This document shows, piece by piece, positions 11,390-23,325 of a stretch of DNA of 64,000 nucleotides. The translations under genes were made by a program, and so were the position numbers. How positions within the stretch are numbered: the first letter of the stretch is position 1; each line of letters starts with the position of its first letter. Origin of the DNA: Sweltsa coloradensis. Lineage: Eukaryota > Arthropoda > Insecta > Plecoptera > Chloroperlidae. The notes beneath the pieces were generated by a model. The model searched no databases, was not told the origin of the DNA, and was given only the letters and a program-made list of their open reading frames with translations. The stretch covers positions 62,001-126,000 of the forward strand of contig JAMZAV010000787.1 of NCBI GenBank assembly GCA_024449915.1, read 5' to 3'.

Positions 11390-12423
11390 TACCGTCAGCT
11401 TGGAATTACATACATCACTAAACATTTCAATGACCCCTTCATCATTATATGCCAAATATACAGTGTTAATGATACTATTATTACCTAAGAACCTGATATA
11501 ATTTTCAATGACTTTACCATACTTAATGACTCTATGATGTTAATTTTAAACAAGTCTTCGTTGAAATCGTCAGTCATGACTTAGGTATGATTTTGTTTTA
11601 ACATACAATTAATGTATTTCGTTCATACGCATAAAAGGTAATTTACATTTTTTTCAGAACTCCGTATATTCAAGACTAGCAGAAAAGTTTAACGGGTTAT
11701 TAAAAGGAGGCGTCAAAATTGAATGACAAATTTTAGTTTGTTTTCCAAGAAAACATCAAAACTCAATAATATTCAATGGCGGAGCGCTGTTAGAAATTAA
11801 TTGTGTTCTTGTTGAGGAATAATAAGCGAGAATAAGCCATTCGCATAAACAGGTGATTTAATAAGTATTCAGTATTTTTACATTTACCAGAAATAAAATT
11901 TCATTACACAACACAAAAGTAATTCCTTTCAAACTAAATATAATAACTTTATGCTATTTTGTTACATTTCATTGACGTGATAATATGGAAATTGTTTCGT
12001 TTGCCTGGTAAAACTCCGAAATAAAGTTCGTTTCAAGTAGTATTTGATTGATATTGATTGAACATTAATGCGAATTTGATTTTGCAATTCTATTTATCGA
12101 AACCGTGATAAATTATTTTATATACATTTTTTTTAAATGAATTAAGCAATAATAGCAGAACAAACAAAATATATTGGTTGACAAATTGAATTCAAACAAC
12201 ACGCCACATAAATGACTAATGATTAATGAAACAATCCCATTAATTAATTGGAGCATTGTTAAAGAAACGTGAGATTAGATTGGTACACATAAGAAATGTA
12301 ACATCCCGTAAAGAAAACAACAATCGCTTGCAAACAGTTAACACCGTTCTTCGGCATACTAACGCACGTAGCACGTAGGTTAATCTCACCCATGACACTG
12401 GCACATTTTACGTTACATCTTTA
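11390..12423. other. AT-rich non-coding DNA
   Basis: About 1 kb of AT-rich sequence between the SINE and the first Helitron-like copy. No frames or repeats worth naming were seen. Confidence 0.5.
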
Positions 12424-13672
12424 TTGGATGAGCGTAGCGAGCGAAGCGAGTGAAGCGAAGACTTCAATTTCACCGACCCCCCAAAAAATTTAGCTCGAGT
12501 GTTTTTTTTTTTTTTTTATTATTTCTGTCTGTTTGTTCGCTCTCTACCGGACAAACGGCATATGCGATCTTGATGAAAATTTGACAGGACCTTCGAAATC
12601 TCTGAACTTAGACTTGCTACGTTTTTGGGTGCAATCGAAGAAATATTTCTCATGAATATCGTACTTTTACGATTTTTTTCGATTTTTTGTGCGATATTTT
12701 CGTGCCATTTGGGCCAATTCTGACCAAACGGGTGGGGCTACAACGTTCATATTATACATGGACATTAAGGTTATGGTGATGTAGTACATTTTGAAAGAAA
12801 AGGTTGAAAAAGTTAGCCAGAAATTATAGAAATAAAGCTTTTAATATAAGTTTTTTGATTTTTTGTGCGATATTTTCGTGCCATTTGGGCCAATTCTGAC
12901 CAAACGGGTGGGGCTACAACGTTCATTGGATGAGCGTAGCGAGCGAAGCGAAGATTCCATTTCACTACACTGGAGAAAAAAATCCGGAATGTTTTTTTTT
13001 TCTTTCTTTCTTTCTTTTTTTTTTTTTTTTTTTTGTATTTTTGTGTGTCTGTGAACACGATTCCGGCTAAACCAATACTCCAATTGCAATGAAATTTTAT
13101 GGAGGTCTATGAAATCTCTGAACGAAGAACTGCACGGAGGGAAAAATTGATCAAAAAATTATTTCTCATGAAAATCGCAATTTTACGATTTTTTTCGATT
13201 TTTAAAAAAATTCTTCGACTTATAACATCTACATGCTTTATCCGATTGTAACGATTTTTTCACAGAACCTTAATTTTATGAATTAATATATTCGTGTGAA
13301 ATTTGAGCGTAATCGAAAAATTATCTATTAAAAAATCGCAATTTTACGCTTTTTTCCGTTTAAAAAAAATTACGCTCATCCATCAACGCGGCGGGACTTA
13401 AGCGTTTTCCTAGTATTATACATGGACATAAGTTTATGGTAATGTAGTACATTTTGAAAGAAAACGTTGAAAATGTTAGCCAGAATCCATAGAAATAAAG
13501 CTTTTTACGATAAATAATACCAATTGACAAGAAACAATAGAAGCTTGACAACAATCACCTACAATGCGTAGGCAACAAAACAAAGCACTTGTAAAAGTAA
13601 AGATATCCCACGTTAACTAAAAACTTTAAAAAGCTCATCCATCAACGCGGCGGGACTTTAGAGTTTTCCTAG
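12424..13672 (+). mobile_element. Helitron-like element, subfamily B, carrying a nested subfamily-A-type copy
   Basis: Starts TTGGATGAGCGTAGCGAGCG and ends GAGTTTTCCTAG. It is flanked by A on the left and T on the right with no target duplication. After the 5' motif come the B-type sequence ACTTCAATTTCACCGACCCC, a poly-T run, and two internal units about 176 bp apart (GCGATATTTTCGTGCC at 12691 and 12867). Near the 3' end is CTCATCCATCAACGC, partly inverse to the 5' end. The stem AACGC, which pairs with GCGTT in sister copies, is changed here to GAGTT. Another element (12926-13413) interrupts the second internal unit. There is no Rep/helicase frame, so it is non-autonomous. The structure matches the Helentron/HINE (DINE-1-like) group. 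Confidence 0.7.
12926..13413 (+). mobile_element. Helitron-like element, A-type body with B-type 3' end, nested
   Basis: Starts TTGGATGAGCGTAGCGAGCG, continues with the A-type 5' sequence (ATTCCATTTCACTACACTGG), a CTTT/T-rich run near 12994-13034 and one copy of the internal unit. It ends with the B-type terminus GCGGCGGGACTTAAGCGTTTTCCTAG (last four bases 13410-13413). The hairpin stem AACGC/GCGTT is intact. It sits inside the 12424-13672 element between ACGTTCA and TATTATACATGG, which are contiguous in sister copies. The insertion is thus between A and T and duplicates nothing. Confidence 0.75.
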
Positions 13673-14890
13673 TGATATAATAATATTAAACTAGTCTTCC
13701 CTATTAGCTTAATATCACAATCTGTCCTACATAAGCATTGTTTATGTTTACTTTGTAATCACTCTCATTTCACCAAGTGCATGCACCTTCTTATGAACTT
13801 CGTAACCCATATATTATATTGATGGTTAGGATATAGATGTTCTTCTTGTAGCTCTGAGAGCCAGATGTGAATGGTCTCACTAAACAATACGATCCATATG
13901 CTAGTGAAGCCCACCAGCAGGCTTTACGATCGTTTGTTTTTGAACTTGCATTAAAGTTAAACATCTTGTTCTCTAATCTCTACTCGTTGTGGTAGCTGAC
14001 CTGACGGCGCTGCTTCTCCGTGATTGGTTAGGTCCTCTCCATATTTATTGTTTCGAACTCATTGACGTTAAGAAAGTGAGACATGTTATAATTGATTTAT
14101 GGAAACAAATAAAATGGGATAATTTTAGTTATATAATTATTCATTTTATTTGTTTGTAGAAAATACGATAATGAGAAATTGGTAAATATTGTGGAAGATA
14201 AAGTTAAAGCACTGTTATTTGAAGTGGTATTTTTGTAATCGTGCTGATTTTAATCAAATAAGTGCATGAGATGTGCTTGCTGTATTAGTAGAGTAATGAA
14301 GAATGGTGTAGTTGCTTCTAGTGCCAGCTGAGGTGGTTGCAGTTGTGGTGAGGTGAGTAGGCAGTCTTACTTTGTTGATAATACCTCCCGAATTGTGTCT
14401 AGTTTAGGAGAAAATGCTGACAATTGTGATCGCCTACACTATTATTATGATCATCGACAATGGTTGACTTGCACCGAGAAGCTATGTACCTTCTGAATGT
14501 TATCGTGTGATATCCCCTATGCAGAACGTATGGATCACAGAGATTGGGTTAATTAAGATATCTTGTTTTCGATTTCAGGAAGCACCAAACATGGAAGTAA
14601 TGTCTCCAAAAGCGAGAGCCCAGTGCATATCAAACGTGGTGCGATGCCATTACTCACCCAACCTATCATAATTATGCGTTAGTAAGAGTAAGTACACAAC
14701 AATTACATTACTACGGCATTACCTTATGCAAAAATTCACCTGGAATAACATTCGTGTAATTCGTTTATAAATTACTTTTTTGAGTCTAAAAAATCTGGAC
14801 AAAGGCATAAAGAAATAACAATCGTAGAATATCATAGTTATACGCAGGAACGTTCTCATTGTTTAATTTTAATCAATAGTTAACAACTCA
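13673..14890. other. Non-coding DNA
   Basis: No recognisable coding or repeat structure. A modestly GC-richer patch lies at about 13990-14050. Nothing else stands out. Confidence 0.45.
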
Positions 14891-14892
14891 AT

Positions 14893-15120
14893 AATTAGAC
14901 GAGTGAGCGAAGCGAATGAGGATTTTATAACGCTACTTGATCGGGCCTTGGCCGTGACCATTGTCTGTATGTTAAATGTCTGTCTGTTTGTCCGGGCTCA
15001 TACGGCCGAACGGCCAAATAGATTGAGCTGAGATTTTAAACAGACATCCGTGACCAGGTAACTTAGAACTGCTAACAAAATGAGTACAATCCATTTCGAT
15101 TTAAACCTACAAGAAATAAT
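14893..15120 (+). mobile_element. Probable third Helitron-like subfamily (5' part only)
   Basis: ACGAGTGAGCGAAGCGAATG near 14899 resembles the 5' GAGCGAAGCGA block of subfamilies A and B. It is followed, in the same order as in subfamily A, by TGTCTGTCTGTTTGTCCG and later AACTTAGAACTGC. No inverted subterminal repeat or CTAG end was found downstream, so the copy is 3'-truncated or too diverged. Confidence 0.4.
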
Positions 15121-15482
15121 AAACTGAAAAATAGGCCTAACATTGTGTAGGAATTCTTTTAACGACAATGGTTTCACCACTTTTGAAAAAATCACTGCTT
15201 CTTAGATGTTACTCGGTTGCGATGGAGGCAGTGGAAAAAATATTTGTAATGCAGTTATGCAGTGACAAACTAGGTCTATCAAAACTTGCATGTTCAAGGT
15301 ACCCCCAAATTCCCCTGGGAGATTGAGTAAACCTTGCAATCTTTACTCGTATTTTGTGCTGGCTATGTTTTCCATAGTATTGTCACAGTTGATGTAGACT
15401 AAACTGCGTTATATGCATTTCAAAACATGTTTAATATTTTTTTAAATACAATCCATAAACTACAAAATCTTATCGACCAGGG

Positions 15483-15556
15483 GGTTGAACCTCGGGTTGA
15501 ACCCAGGTCTCCCACATTTCGGTCCGGGTGTAAAGGGCGCCTTAGCCAATAGACTA
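15483..15556 (-). mobile_element. tRNA-derived SINE head
   Basis: On the minus strand, TCTATTGGCTAAGGCGCCC (A-box region) is followed by ACCTGGGTTCAACCC (B box). It abuts the TA-flanked MITE beginning at 15557, so the MITE may have inserted into this SINE. Confidence 0.5.
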
Positions 15557-15726
15557 GGGAAACGCCAAAGTCGTTGATAGACGAGTGAGTAAGCCATGTG
15601 TTGAATACTTGGTATCATTCCCCATACTGGGCTATTTAGTCTTAGGTATAGGGGAGGAAAAGGGATGTTCCCGGGTACTCAACACATGGCTCAGTCACTC
15701 GTCTATCAACGACTTTGGCGTTTGCC
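15557..15726. mobile_element. TA-flanked MITE, copy 1
   Basis: A 170-bp element whose ends are long inverted repeats: GGGAAACGCCAAAGTCGTTG on the left, matched by CAACGACTTTGGCGTTTGCC on the right. The arms stay paired for about 50 bp (GAGTGAGTAAGCCATGTGTT on the left). TA lies on both sides (15555-15556 and 15727-15728). TA duplication and its size fit a Tc1/mariner-type MITE. It has no coding capacity. A second copy lies at 46974. Confidence 0.75.
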
Positions 15727-15729
15727 TAT

Positions 15730-18700
15730 TAGTGATTAATATCCGTAGCAACATTGAAATTGTGTTAATAGCCATCCACCAAAAGAACACATTAAATTAA
15801 TTGAATTTGGTTTTCCTTCTCTCGTTTATTTTATCGAAGGAATACGTTATAAAATAAAATATGTTCATAATGTCGTGTAAGAGATTTATATCTAACCTAC
15901 AACTTTTAACTAACTCATTTGATTATAAAGTTAGGATAAGAGACTTTAACTTGAAATGATTTTGTATCCAAATAGAACCGGATGAAGTAAAAAAAAAATA
16001 GTTTGAAAAATAAAGTTTGTATTTCTTTTTTAGACTCGATGTATTCAGCAGAATATGACAGGATCGTCTCCTCTAGGGTACATTTTAAGTAATTATAATA
16101 CGTAAACATCCATTGAAGTAAAACGGAACAAAAACATCGTAATCATTTGGTTAAAATATATCAACGTTAGCTCAACCACCGGGATACGATTATCTTAGTT
16201 TAGTGCATTCAGTTTCTGCATCCATTGGCATATTATTCTCTTCTTGGACATTACTGAGCGCTGTCATGTGATGCGATCATAATAAATGGTTATTCTAATG
16301 TAGCGTGGAACAGTAGCAAAAAACTAGAAAGTTTTCACAATCGACCAGTTTCCCCTGAATCTTTTTGTGGGTAGTAATTCTCATTGATATATTTTGAAGA
16401 ATTTAACAGAAGCATGGCGATATTGAGCTTTGTCGCAGTGACGTCGGCAGAGGAGGCAACTTGTTCCGGGCATCTCAGTTTGGGGTAACGGTTTATTACG
16501 ATATTAATTAACATTAGAAATGTGGCTTCTGTTATTTGGATACCATAATACAACCAATAACAACGGTTACCTCAATGACCTATAAGATTATTTGTAATGC
16601 GAGTTACACATAGGAAAAAAAACAATCGGCATAAAATCAATATTGGCAATATTTTTAAACGCATTCTTCTTTTAATCTTTATTACCATGCTTCATTAATT
16701 ATATTACCAATGCGTGTAACTCATTCTATTTTATAAATCTAGTATAAGTGTACGTGCTGTTTTGATTGGTTGTTCTATGCGTCTTTAGAGCAGAGAAGCT
16801 TGTATAAAAACTATTGCGTCTAAAGTTACTTAGAATCAAGGAAGTATACAGAATGAACTGCAAGTGTAGATGCAAGTGTTTGCTGCCTAATCATTATCTT
16901 ACACTTTATTTTATTTCGTTTGTTGGTATTCATTCTTAGTCAAAGGAAACAATTAGCTTCAAGTAATTTTTATATAGCATTTTAGTTGTTCCTATAATTT
17001 GCTGCATATAATATGGAGATGACGGAACGAACAGGTACAAACCCTCAATAATGTTCAACATACAATTGTATGCGTTAAACTTACTGTGGGTTCACGTTAA
17101 ATATAATTTTCTTACAGCTTCTAGTGTTTTGTGATACGTTGTATTTATGAATAAAAAAATCATATTAGTCAGAAAAATCGTGTAACTGTATTAAAAAGCA
17201 ACTGTAATTAAAAAAAAATCTGCATTCAAGTATGCCTTTAAAATATATACAAAGCTTTCAAAGCTTTGTGCTCGCGCTGATGTCGGTAAATTGTAATTAC
17301 AATGAAGTTAATGTAACCTAGCCATTTCGGGTTAATCTACATTGAATTCTCACCCTTTCCTTTCTTAATTGGCCGTGTTACTTAAAAGAAATTCAATTCA
17401 AATTAGGAAGTATAATTACATCTCTGCCAACAGTTAGGAAGCCCCAGTATACTATTGTAAATAGTTTCAAAATGTGAACACAAAGTTTTATAAATTCATT
17501 TAGCCAACTCTTTTTAATTTACTTTAGAAAATTAGCTTCGCTGTTTTACATTCAGACGTTGCTTTCTCTATACACATTGCTCGAAAGCTTTTTTTAATTC
17601 CTTAAATTATAATTACTTCCCCTTTTGATTTTTTTCTTTTTGTTTTATAAGAGAATCTAAATTTATCTCAGATTTCTTTGTATATAGGCCTAATTGAAGT
17701 TGTAAAATGTTCTGCGTCTGAATCACCAGCGAGTGAATGTGTATATGTAAGAAAGCACAGTGCGGATGCATCGTTCTGCCACGCTAGCATTTCTTACCTG
17801 TTCCTGTGTAAATATGAAGGCCCAGTCCCTTACCAACTGTACACTACACTACACACATGTAATTATTTATATTCTTAATCTTTAGGTTCTTCAAAAATTT
17901 ATGTCAAGGTTGAAAGTAGAGAGCAGAGGGCTCAGGTATATCAGTTGGTACTCTGTAATTATACTAATGTAAATACTCACAATAAATATACTTATTGGAT
18001 AAAAAAAACACATGGCGAGTATGATTCTAAATCTCCTATCGGACTTTCGGAGAAACTCGAACGGCAGGAGCTAACAACAAAATTACAAAATCGCGATTTA
18101 ATCCCCAGTGAAGCCACTTCTATAATTTTATGTCTAATTCACCATCATAACAGCGTCATAACAGCGTCAAAAAAGTTATACAAGTTATAGCTTATGCTTC
18201 GCCACCAATTATTTATTGTTCATCATACTGATCAACCTACTATATCTACTTTTATATTTTTTTGTTAATTTATTTCTTATTGTATTCTATGTAGTGAGGT
18301 ATAACTTTAGTCATAGTAAGTTAGACACTTTGTGACTGGGACCTCATCCTTTTCTAACTTTCTATGGAGTTGTGCATCTTAATTTTCGAATAATTGTACA
18401 ATTTCAAAATTAATAATAGTAATTATTTTCGAATCTAGTGATCTACTTCGTAGCTTTACAAGAATGTTTTGTGGGTCGGGATTCGATAAGTCTCAACGGA
18501 ACAGCGTTGAGAGTTCATGGGAACAAATTCGGCTTCTGTTCTCGCCGTCGACAAAGTATAGACGCCACGGATGCTGTGTTCTTTAGGTTTCGATCCCTGT
18601 GCCTCAACCGAGTCTACCGCCGAGATTGACTTTCAACTTCGCTCTAACCTCGCTCAATATTGGATGAGTATAACAACACATGGAAACATGTTTTCCTGCA

Positions 18701-20130
18701 GCATATCACGTACATAAGACATCATATTACGTTCACGGCATGAAGAAAACACTTTGTTACGATTTATCTGGATTGAGAGTTTATGCCCATTGGTTATAAA
18801 ATAATTAAGCATAACAATGATATAGAGGGAGTTCTTCTAGACAATGCCTGCGAAGTGGTTTGTTCTACTTCATAATTGATGTAAATAGTGGAGTCTATAC
18901 AAGACAATCATCCCTTCATTGTGTACGATACTTGAATCATTCAGTAGATATAGGTTCGATTTTATTTACCACCAATGTTGCGCCTGACGATTGCAGGCAT
19001 TAATCTCTATTTACCTCCGCAATGGTGTAACCAAGTTTAACTTATGTATAGGCCTACCTCATTTCTTTGTTAAATAAAAATGGAACTAAATCTACTTTGG
19101 AAATTAACTAAAGTATGTAATATGTACATGTATGTGTACGTATATGTGTAGTGTGTGTGTAGTATGTGTATGTGTGTATGTGGGAAGTATGTGGTATGTG
19201 TAGTAGTAATGTTCTCGACGGGGAATTCACAACTACAATGCAGGGTTTGAAAGGCAATGTTCAAAGACCTCACCCGTTATAGTTTCTGTAGTTCATGCAT
19301 TTTCTGCCTTGTGACAGTAGGTAACGAATCCTGGACAATACGTAACTGAAGTATTTCATATAAATTACTTCATCCAATGTCTTTTTTTGTTGTCAATATT
19401 TACAAGTTTGAAATTTGTTTCCATACAATTAATGACTTAATAGTTTATACTGTGCTTCGCTCCTCCTTTGTTTATGTGCATTATTTATTTAGACAGTAGT
19501 TAAAATTTAGATCAATACACTGGTTAACGCACATCGTTGTTCAATGGGCCTTGCTTACTCTTCCCCCAGCATTGGCTTGTATAACTGAAAATTCAATCTG
19601 TTGAAAATAATAATAATCCAATAACACATTCAATATAATAACTACTATAATAATTAATATAATAATAAATAATATAGTAGATATAATATACCTATAATAC
19701 ACATAGTAATAACTAATAATTAATAATATTAATAATAATAATTGATTATTTTTGATTTTTTTTATGAAGTACATATTAATACATGATTAGTTCATATGAA
19801 ACGAGTGCCCAAGCATACACACAGGCTTTACATGGGGATAAAAAACATGACGAATAAAAATAACCCAGACTCCAGACTTTATAATATGCATATGTACAGG
19901 GTATATAAAGATAAACATAATACAATGCCTAAAAGAACAAAACCTTGCTTATCTCTCTCAGCATCCGATACCGACCGTCCAATAGGATGATCGTACGACT
20001 TCAGTGTTTCACAACTTGTTTTGTAACGTCTAACAATCTAAAACTTGAGTCGTCCTGCTTTGAATGATTCCCCGCGCTCACACCTCCGAATGTAAGTTCC
20101 TCGTTATATTATGTTTATCTAACAGCGCTC
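15730..20130. other. Non-coding AT-rich DNA with simple-sequence patches
   Basis: No gene is recognised. About 19112-19205 is a degenerate alternating TATGTG tract (purine-pyrimidine alternation). About 19600-19745 is dominated by TAA/TAT with no strict period. Around 18480-18620 there is a faint tRNA-like layout (GGTTTCGATCCCTG) that may be a SINE relic. Frames of 60-80 codons elsewhere are not convincing. Confidence 0.4.
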
Positions 20131-20136
20131 TGGTCG

Positions 20137-20213
20137 GGCCGGGTGTCTAGCCTGTTAGCACAGTGCTATGCATAACAAGCACTTCTTGATATTTGATCGA
20201 ATCTCCCGGATAC
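20137..20213 (+). mobile_element. Possible tRNA-derived SINE head
   Basis: TCTAGCCTGTTAGCACAGTG (A-box-like) is followed about 35 bp later by GATCGAATCTCCC (B-box-like). Only promoter-like boxes support this; no tail was recognised. Confidence 0.3.
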
Positions 20214-20214
20214 G

Positions 20215-21365
20215 TGAGTGAGTGAGTTAGTATGGTATGCATGATAGAAGAAGTGATGCCATCGGGATGGGACGTCAAGCTATACATCTCATATTTCTCA
20301 CAAAGGATTCCTAAGAGAACGGACGAGATGGGAACGAACCTCGGGAACGATCGCAGCTCTAGGCTTTCCTTTCGCAGTACAAAGAGAACCATAGCGTTTA
20401 GAAGAAAAAGAAAAACCTTGTAACGTTGTCATTATTCATCTCTAAGGGACAGATATCCGTTGGTTCTAAACGAAGGGGAGACGTATCGGACTTATCTCGA
20501 GCTGGTCGAACCATTGCATCGACTTGCTTCTTCTCATGTCAATTGTTTTGTGTTTTCAGTTTGGCAACACTGCCAAAATTTCTCGGGAAAATACCCGATT
20601 CCTTTGTCACAAATTCTAAAAAAAAATGTCTGGAACCAAGCACAAAAGCAGAAAATAAGTTATAATTCCTTTGAGACTGGATAAGCCAGAAAAATGAAAT
20701 AACCCTTTTTTCGAAAATATTACGTATCTATATAATATAAAACTGCACAAAAGCAGTTTAAATGAAAAGATGTATCTTGTTTCGTCAAAGGATGGAATGA
20801 TTCAATAAAATTTGATGGTATTCGTTGCGGAACATTCGGTTATCATTCTTATCTTATAGCAGGGAACAGTCTCAACACAAGCCTTTTGAAGATAGATATG
20901 TTTTAGGTCGTGACCACTCTAATCTTCCAGCCCTCTTTAAACCTGACTTCAAGATAAGCTTTAAAATAAATATGCCATCGTATGTATAATAAATCACTTA
21001 TTTTCCCTAAATCTATGTACGAAACATATCGTTGTTATTAATTCAAGATGTCGCTTGGAAACAATATTTATATAAAATGCATTTTATTTTTGAGAAAGTT
21101 GTTTTAGTTAATAGTAATCAATTCATGCAATGTAAATGCATTATTAGCCAGCAATACAGCCACGCTTCTTAATATTTTCACTTACAACCAAAAATTTAAT
21201 TAATTGCCTAATTGAGTTCATTTAGGCCAAAATACTCACATTACTATCATTATCAACAAATTTATCAATCACGTCTGGGAAATCTTTCTTAAAGATTCTA
21301 AAAAGTGATTTAATTATTTTTGTATAATTTAATGCTAGTTTATCTTCACCTAAGTTTGTTTTGTG
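20215..21365. other. Non-coding DNA
   Basis: Overlapping frames of 63-81 codons at 20147-20684 on both strands show no recognisable domain. The rest is AT-rich without visible structure. Confidence 0.4.
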
Positions 21366-21369
21366 GGCC

Positions 21370-21560
21370 GAAAGCTCAAGAGGCTTAAGGCCAAATCAAG
21401 GCAGGTGATCTGGATTCGAGTTCAGGTCGGGCGAATCTTCGCCGTTCACGTGAGTCCCAAACACTGGCGCAAGTTGTCATTGAATATTCTTTTGTCAACC
21501 AAGTATCAATATTTCTTTATTTATAATCATTTATTTTTGCCCTTTATATTATTTACTTTG
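21370..21560 (+). mobile_element. Possible SINE
   Basis: An A-box-like AGAGGCTTAAGGCC is followed by a B-box-like GGATTCGAGTTC near 21411-21422, then a 100-bp body rich in T towards its end. A tRNA-derived SINE is plausible; no second copy was found in the window to confirm its boundaries. Confidence 0.35.
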
Positions 21561-21827
21561 AATAATTTGGAGTCTCACTGCCTGTGTTATGTGTTAATAA
21601 AAGTATGAAATTAATGGTTATGAATATTATTGTAAAGATGATGATGGAAAGAAAAGTGGAACAATTTTGTTATTGGAAGGAAAACGTAAACGGGGTAAAA
21701 AAAAGCAAAATTCAAACGGCTGGACATGTTCCGATTAAAACGTCGATTTTGTCACATTGATCTGCTGGGATTTCATATCATCTTCCTAAATCAGCTAAAT
21801 TCAAACGACACAAAATCGCATTAGTGT

Positions 21828-22411
21828 ACGAGCGAAGCGAAGATTCCATTTCACTACACCGGAGAAAAAATTCAGGAATGTTTTTTTTCCCTTTCTTTCT
21901 TTCTGTATGTTTGTCCGATACTCCATTGCGATGAATTTTCTGGAGGCCTTAAAATCTCTGAACTTAGAACTGCCACGTTATGAGCGCAATCGAAAATTAT
22001 TTCTCATTAAATCGCAATTTTACGATTTTCGATTTTTAAAAAATTCTTCACTTATAACACCAACATGCTTTATCCGATTGTAATGATTTTTTCACAGAAC
22101 CTTAATTTTATGAATACATATATTCGTGTGAAATTTGAGCGCAATCGAAAAAGTATTTTTTATGAAAATCGTAATTTTACGATTTTTTTTTAAATTTAAA
22201 CATTTTTGACGAATTACACCTTCATGCTTTATCTGATGATATTGATATTTTCATAGAACGTTAATTTTATGAATTAATAAATTTGTGTGAAATTTGAGCG
22301 CAATCAAAAATAATTTCTCATGAAAATCGCAATTTTACGCATTTTTTTCGTTTAAAAAAGCATACGCTCATCCAACAACGCGCCTGAAAAAGCGTTTGCG
22401 AAGCTTCCTAG
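21828..22411 (+). mobile_element. Helitron-like element, subfamily A, 5'-eroded
   Basis: The 5' end is reduced to ACGAGCGAAGCGAAG, followed by ATTCCATTTCACTACACCGG. It has two internal units (ACATGCTTTATCCGATTGTA at about 22063 and a diverged one at about 22222). The inverted copy of the 5' end, TACGCTCATCCAA, is at 22363-22375, then the stem AACGC/GCGTT, then GCGAAGCTTCCTAG ending at 22411 and followed by T. Non-coding. Confidence 0.7.
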
Positions 22412-22545
22412 TTTTACAACTTCATCGTGTTTGTCACCCAGTTCAAATCGGCTAGTTTTATGATAGTGAAATATAATATAAGTACTTGCATTGTGGTTTC
22501 TATTTACTCTTTGATAACAAATATTAATGTGCCTTCTAACTATAA

Positions 22546-23325
22546 TTGGATGAGCGTAGCGAGCGAAGCGAATATTCCATTTCACTACACTGGAGAAAAA
22601 AATCCGGATTGTTTTTTTTTCCTTTTTCTTTTTTTGTATTTTTGTCTGTCTGTTAACACGACTCCGGCTAAACCGATACTCCAAATGCGATGAAATTTTC
22701 TGGAGGCCTTCGAAATCTCTGAACTTAGAACTGCCACTTTTTTTTTTAGCGCAATCGAAAAATTATTTCTCATGTTAATCGCAATTTTACGATTTTTTTC
22801 GATTTTTAAAAACTTTCTTTGACTTATAACACCAACATGCTTTACCCGATTGTGATGTATTTTTCACAGAACCTAAATTTTATGAATTAATATATTTTTG
22901 TGAAATTTGAGCCCAATCGAAAAATTATTTCTTATGAAAATCACAATTTTACGATTTTTTTTATTTTTAAAACATTTCTTCGGCATGCTTTATTCGATTG
23001 CAATGATTTTTTAACAGAACCTTAATGTTATAAATTTATATCTTGGTGTGAAATTTGAGCGCAATCTAAAAATAATTTCTCATGAAAATCGCAATTTTTC
23101 GGTTTTTTAAAAAACTTTTCTTCGACTTATAACACCTACATGCTTTATTTGATTGTAATGATTTTTTTACGTAACTTTAATTTTATGAATTAATCTATTA
23201 GTGTGAAATTTGAGCGCAATCGAAAAATAATTTCTCATGAAAATAGCAATTTTACGCTTTTTTTCGTTTAAAAAATTACGCTCATCCAACAACGTGCCTG
23301 AAAAAGCGTTTGCGAAGCTTCCTAG
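22546..23325 (+). mobile_element. Helitron-like element, subfamily A, most complete copy
   Basis: Starts TTGGATGAGCGTAGCGAGCG and ends GCGAAGCTTCCTAG, flanked by A (22545) and T (23326) with no duplication. Inside are ATTCCATTTCACTACACTGG, T-rich runs, and three internal units at about 22826, 22981 and 23117. TACGCTCATCCAA at 23277-23289 is the exact inverse of the 5' end. AACG-GCGTT can still pair, with one change in the stem. It lies about 135 bp downstream of the previous copy in the same orientation. There is no protein-coding capacity. Confidence 0.75.
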
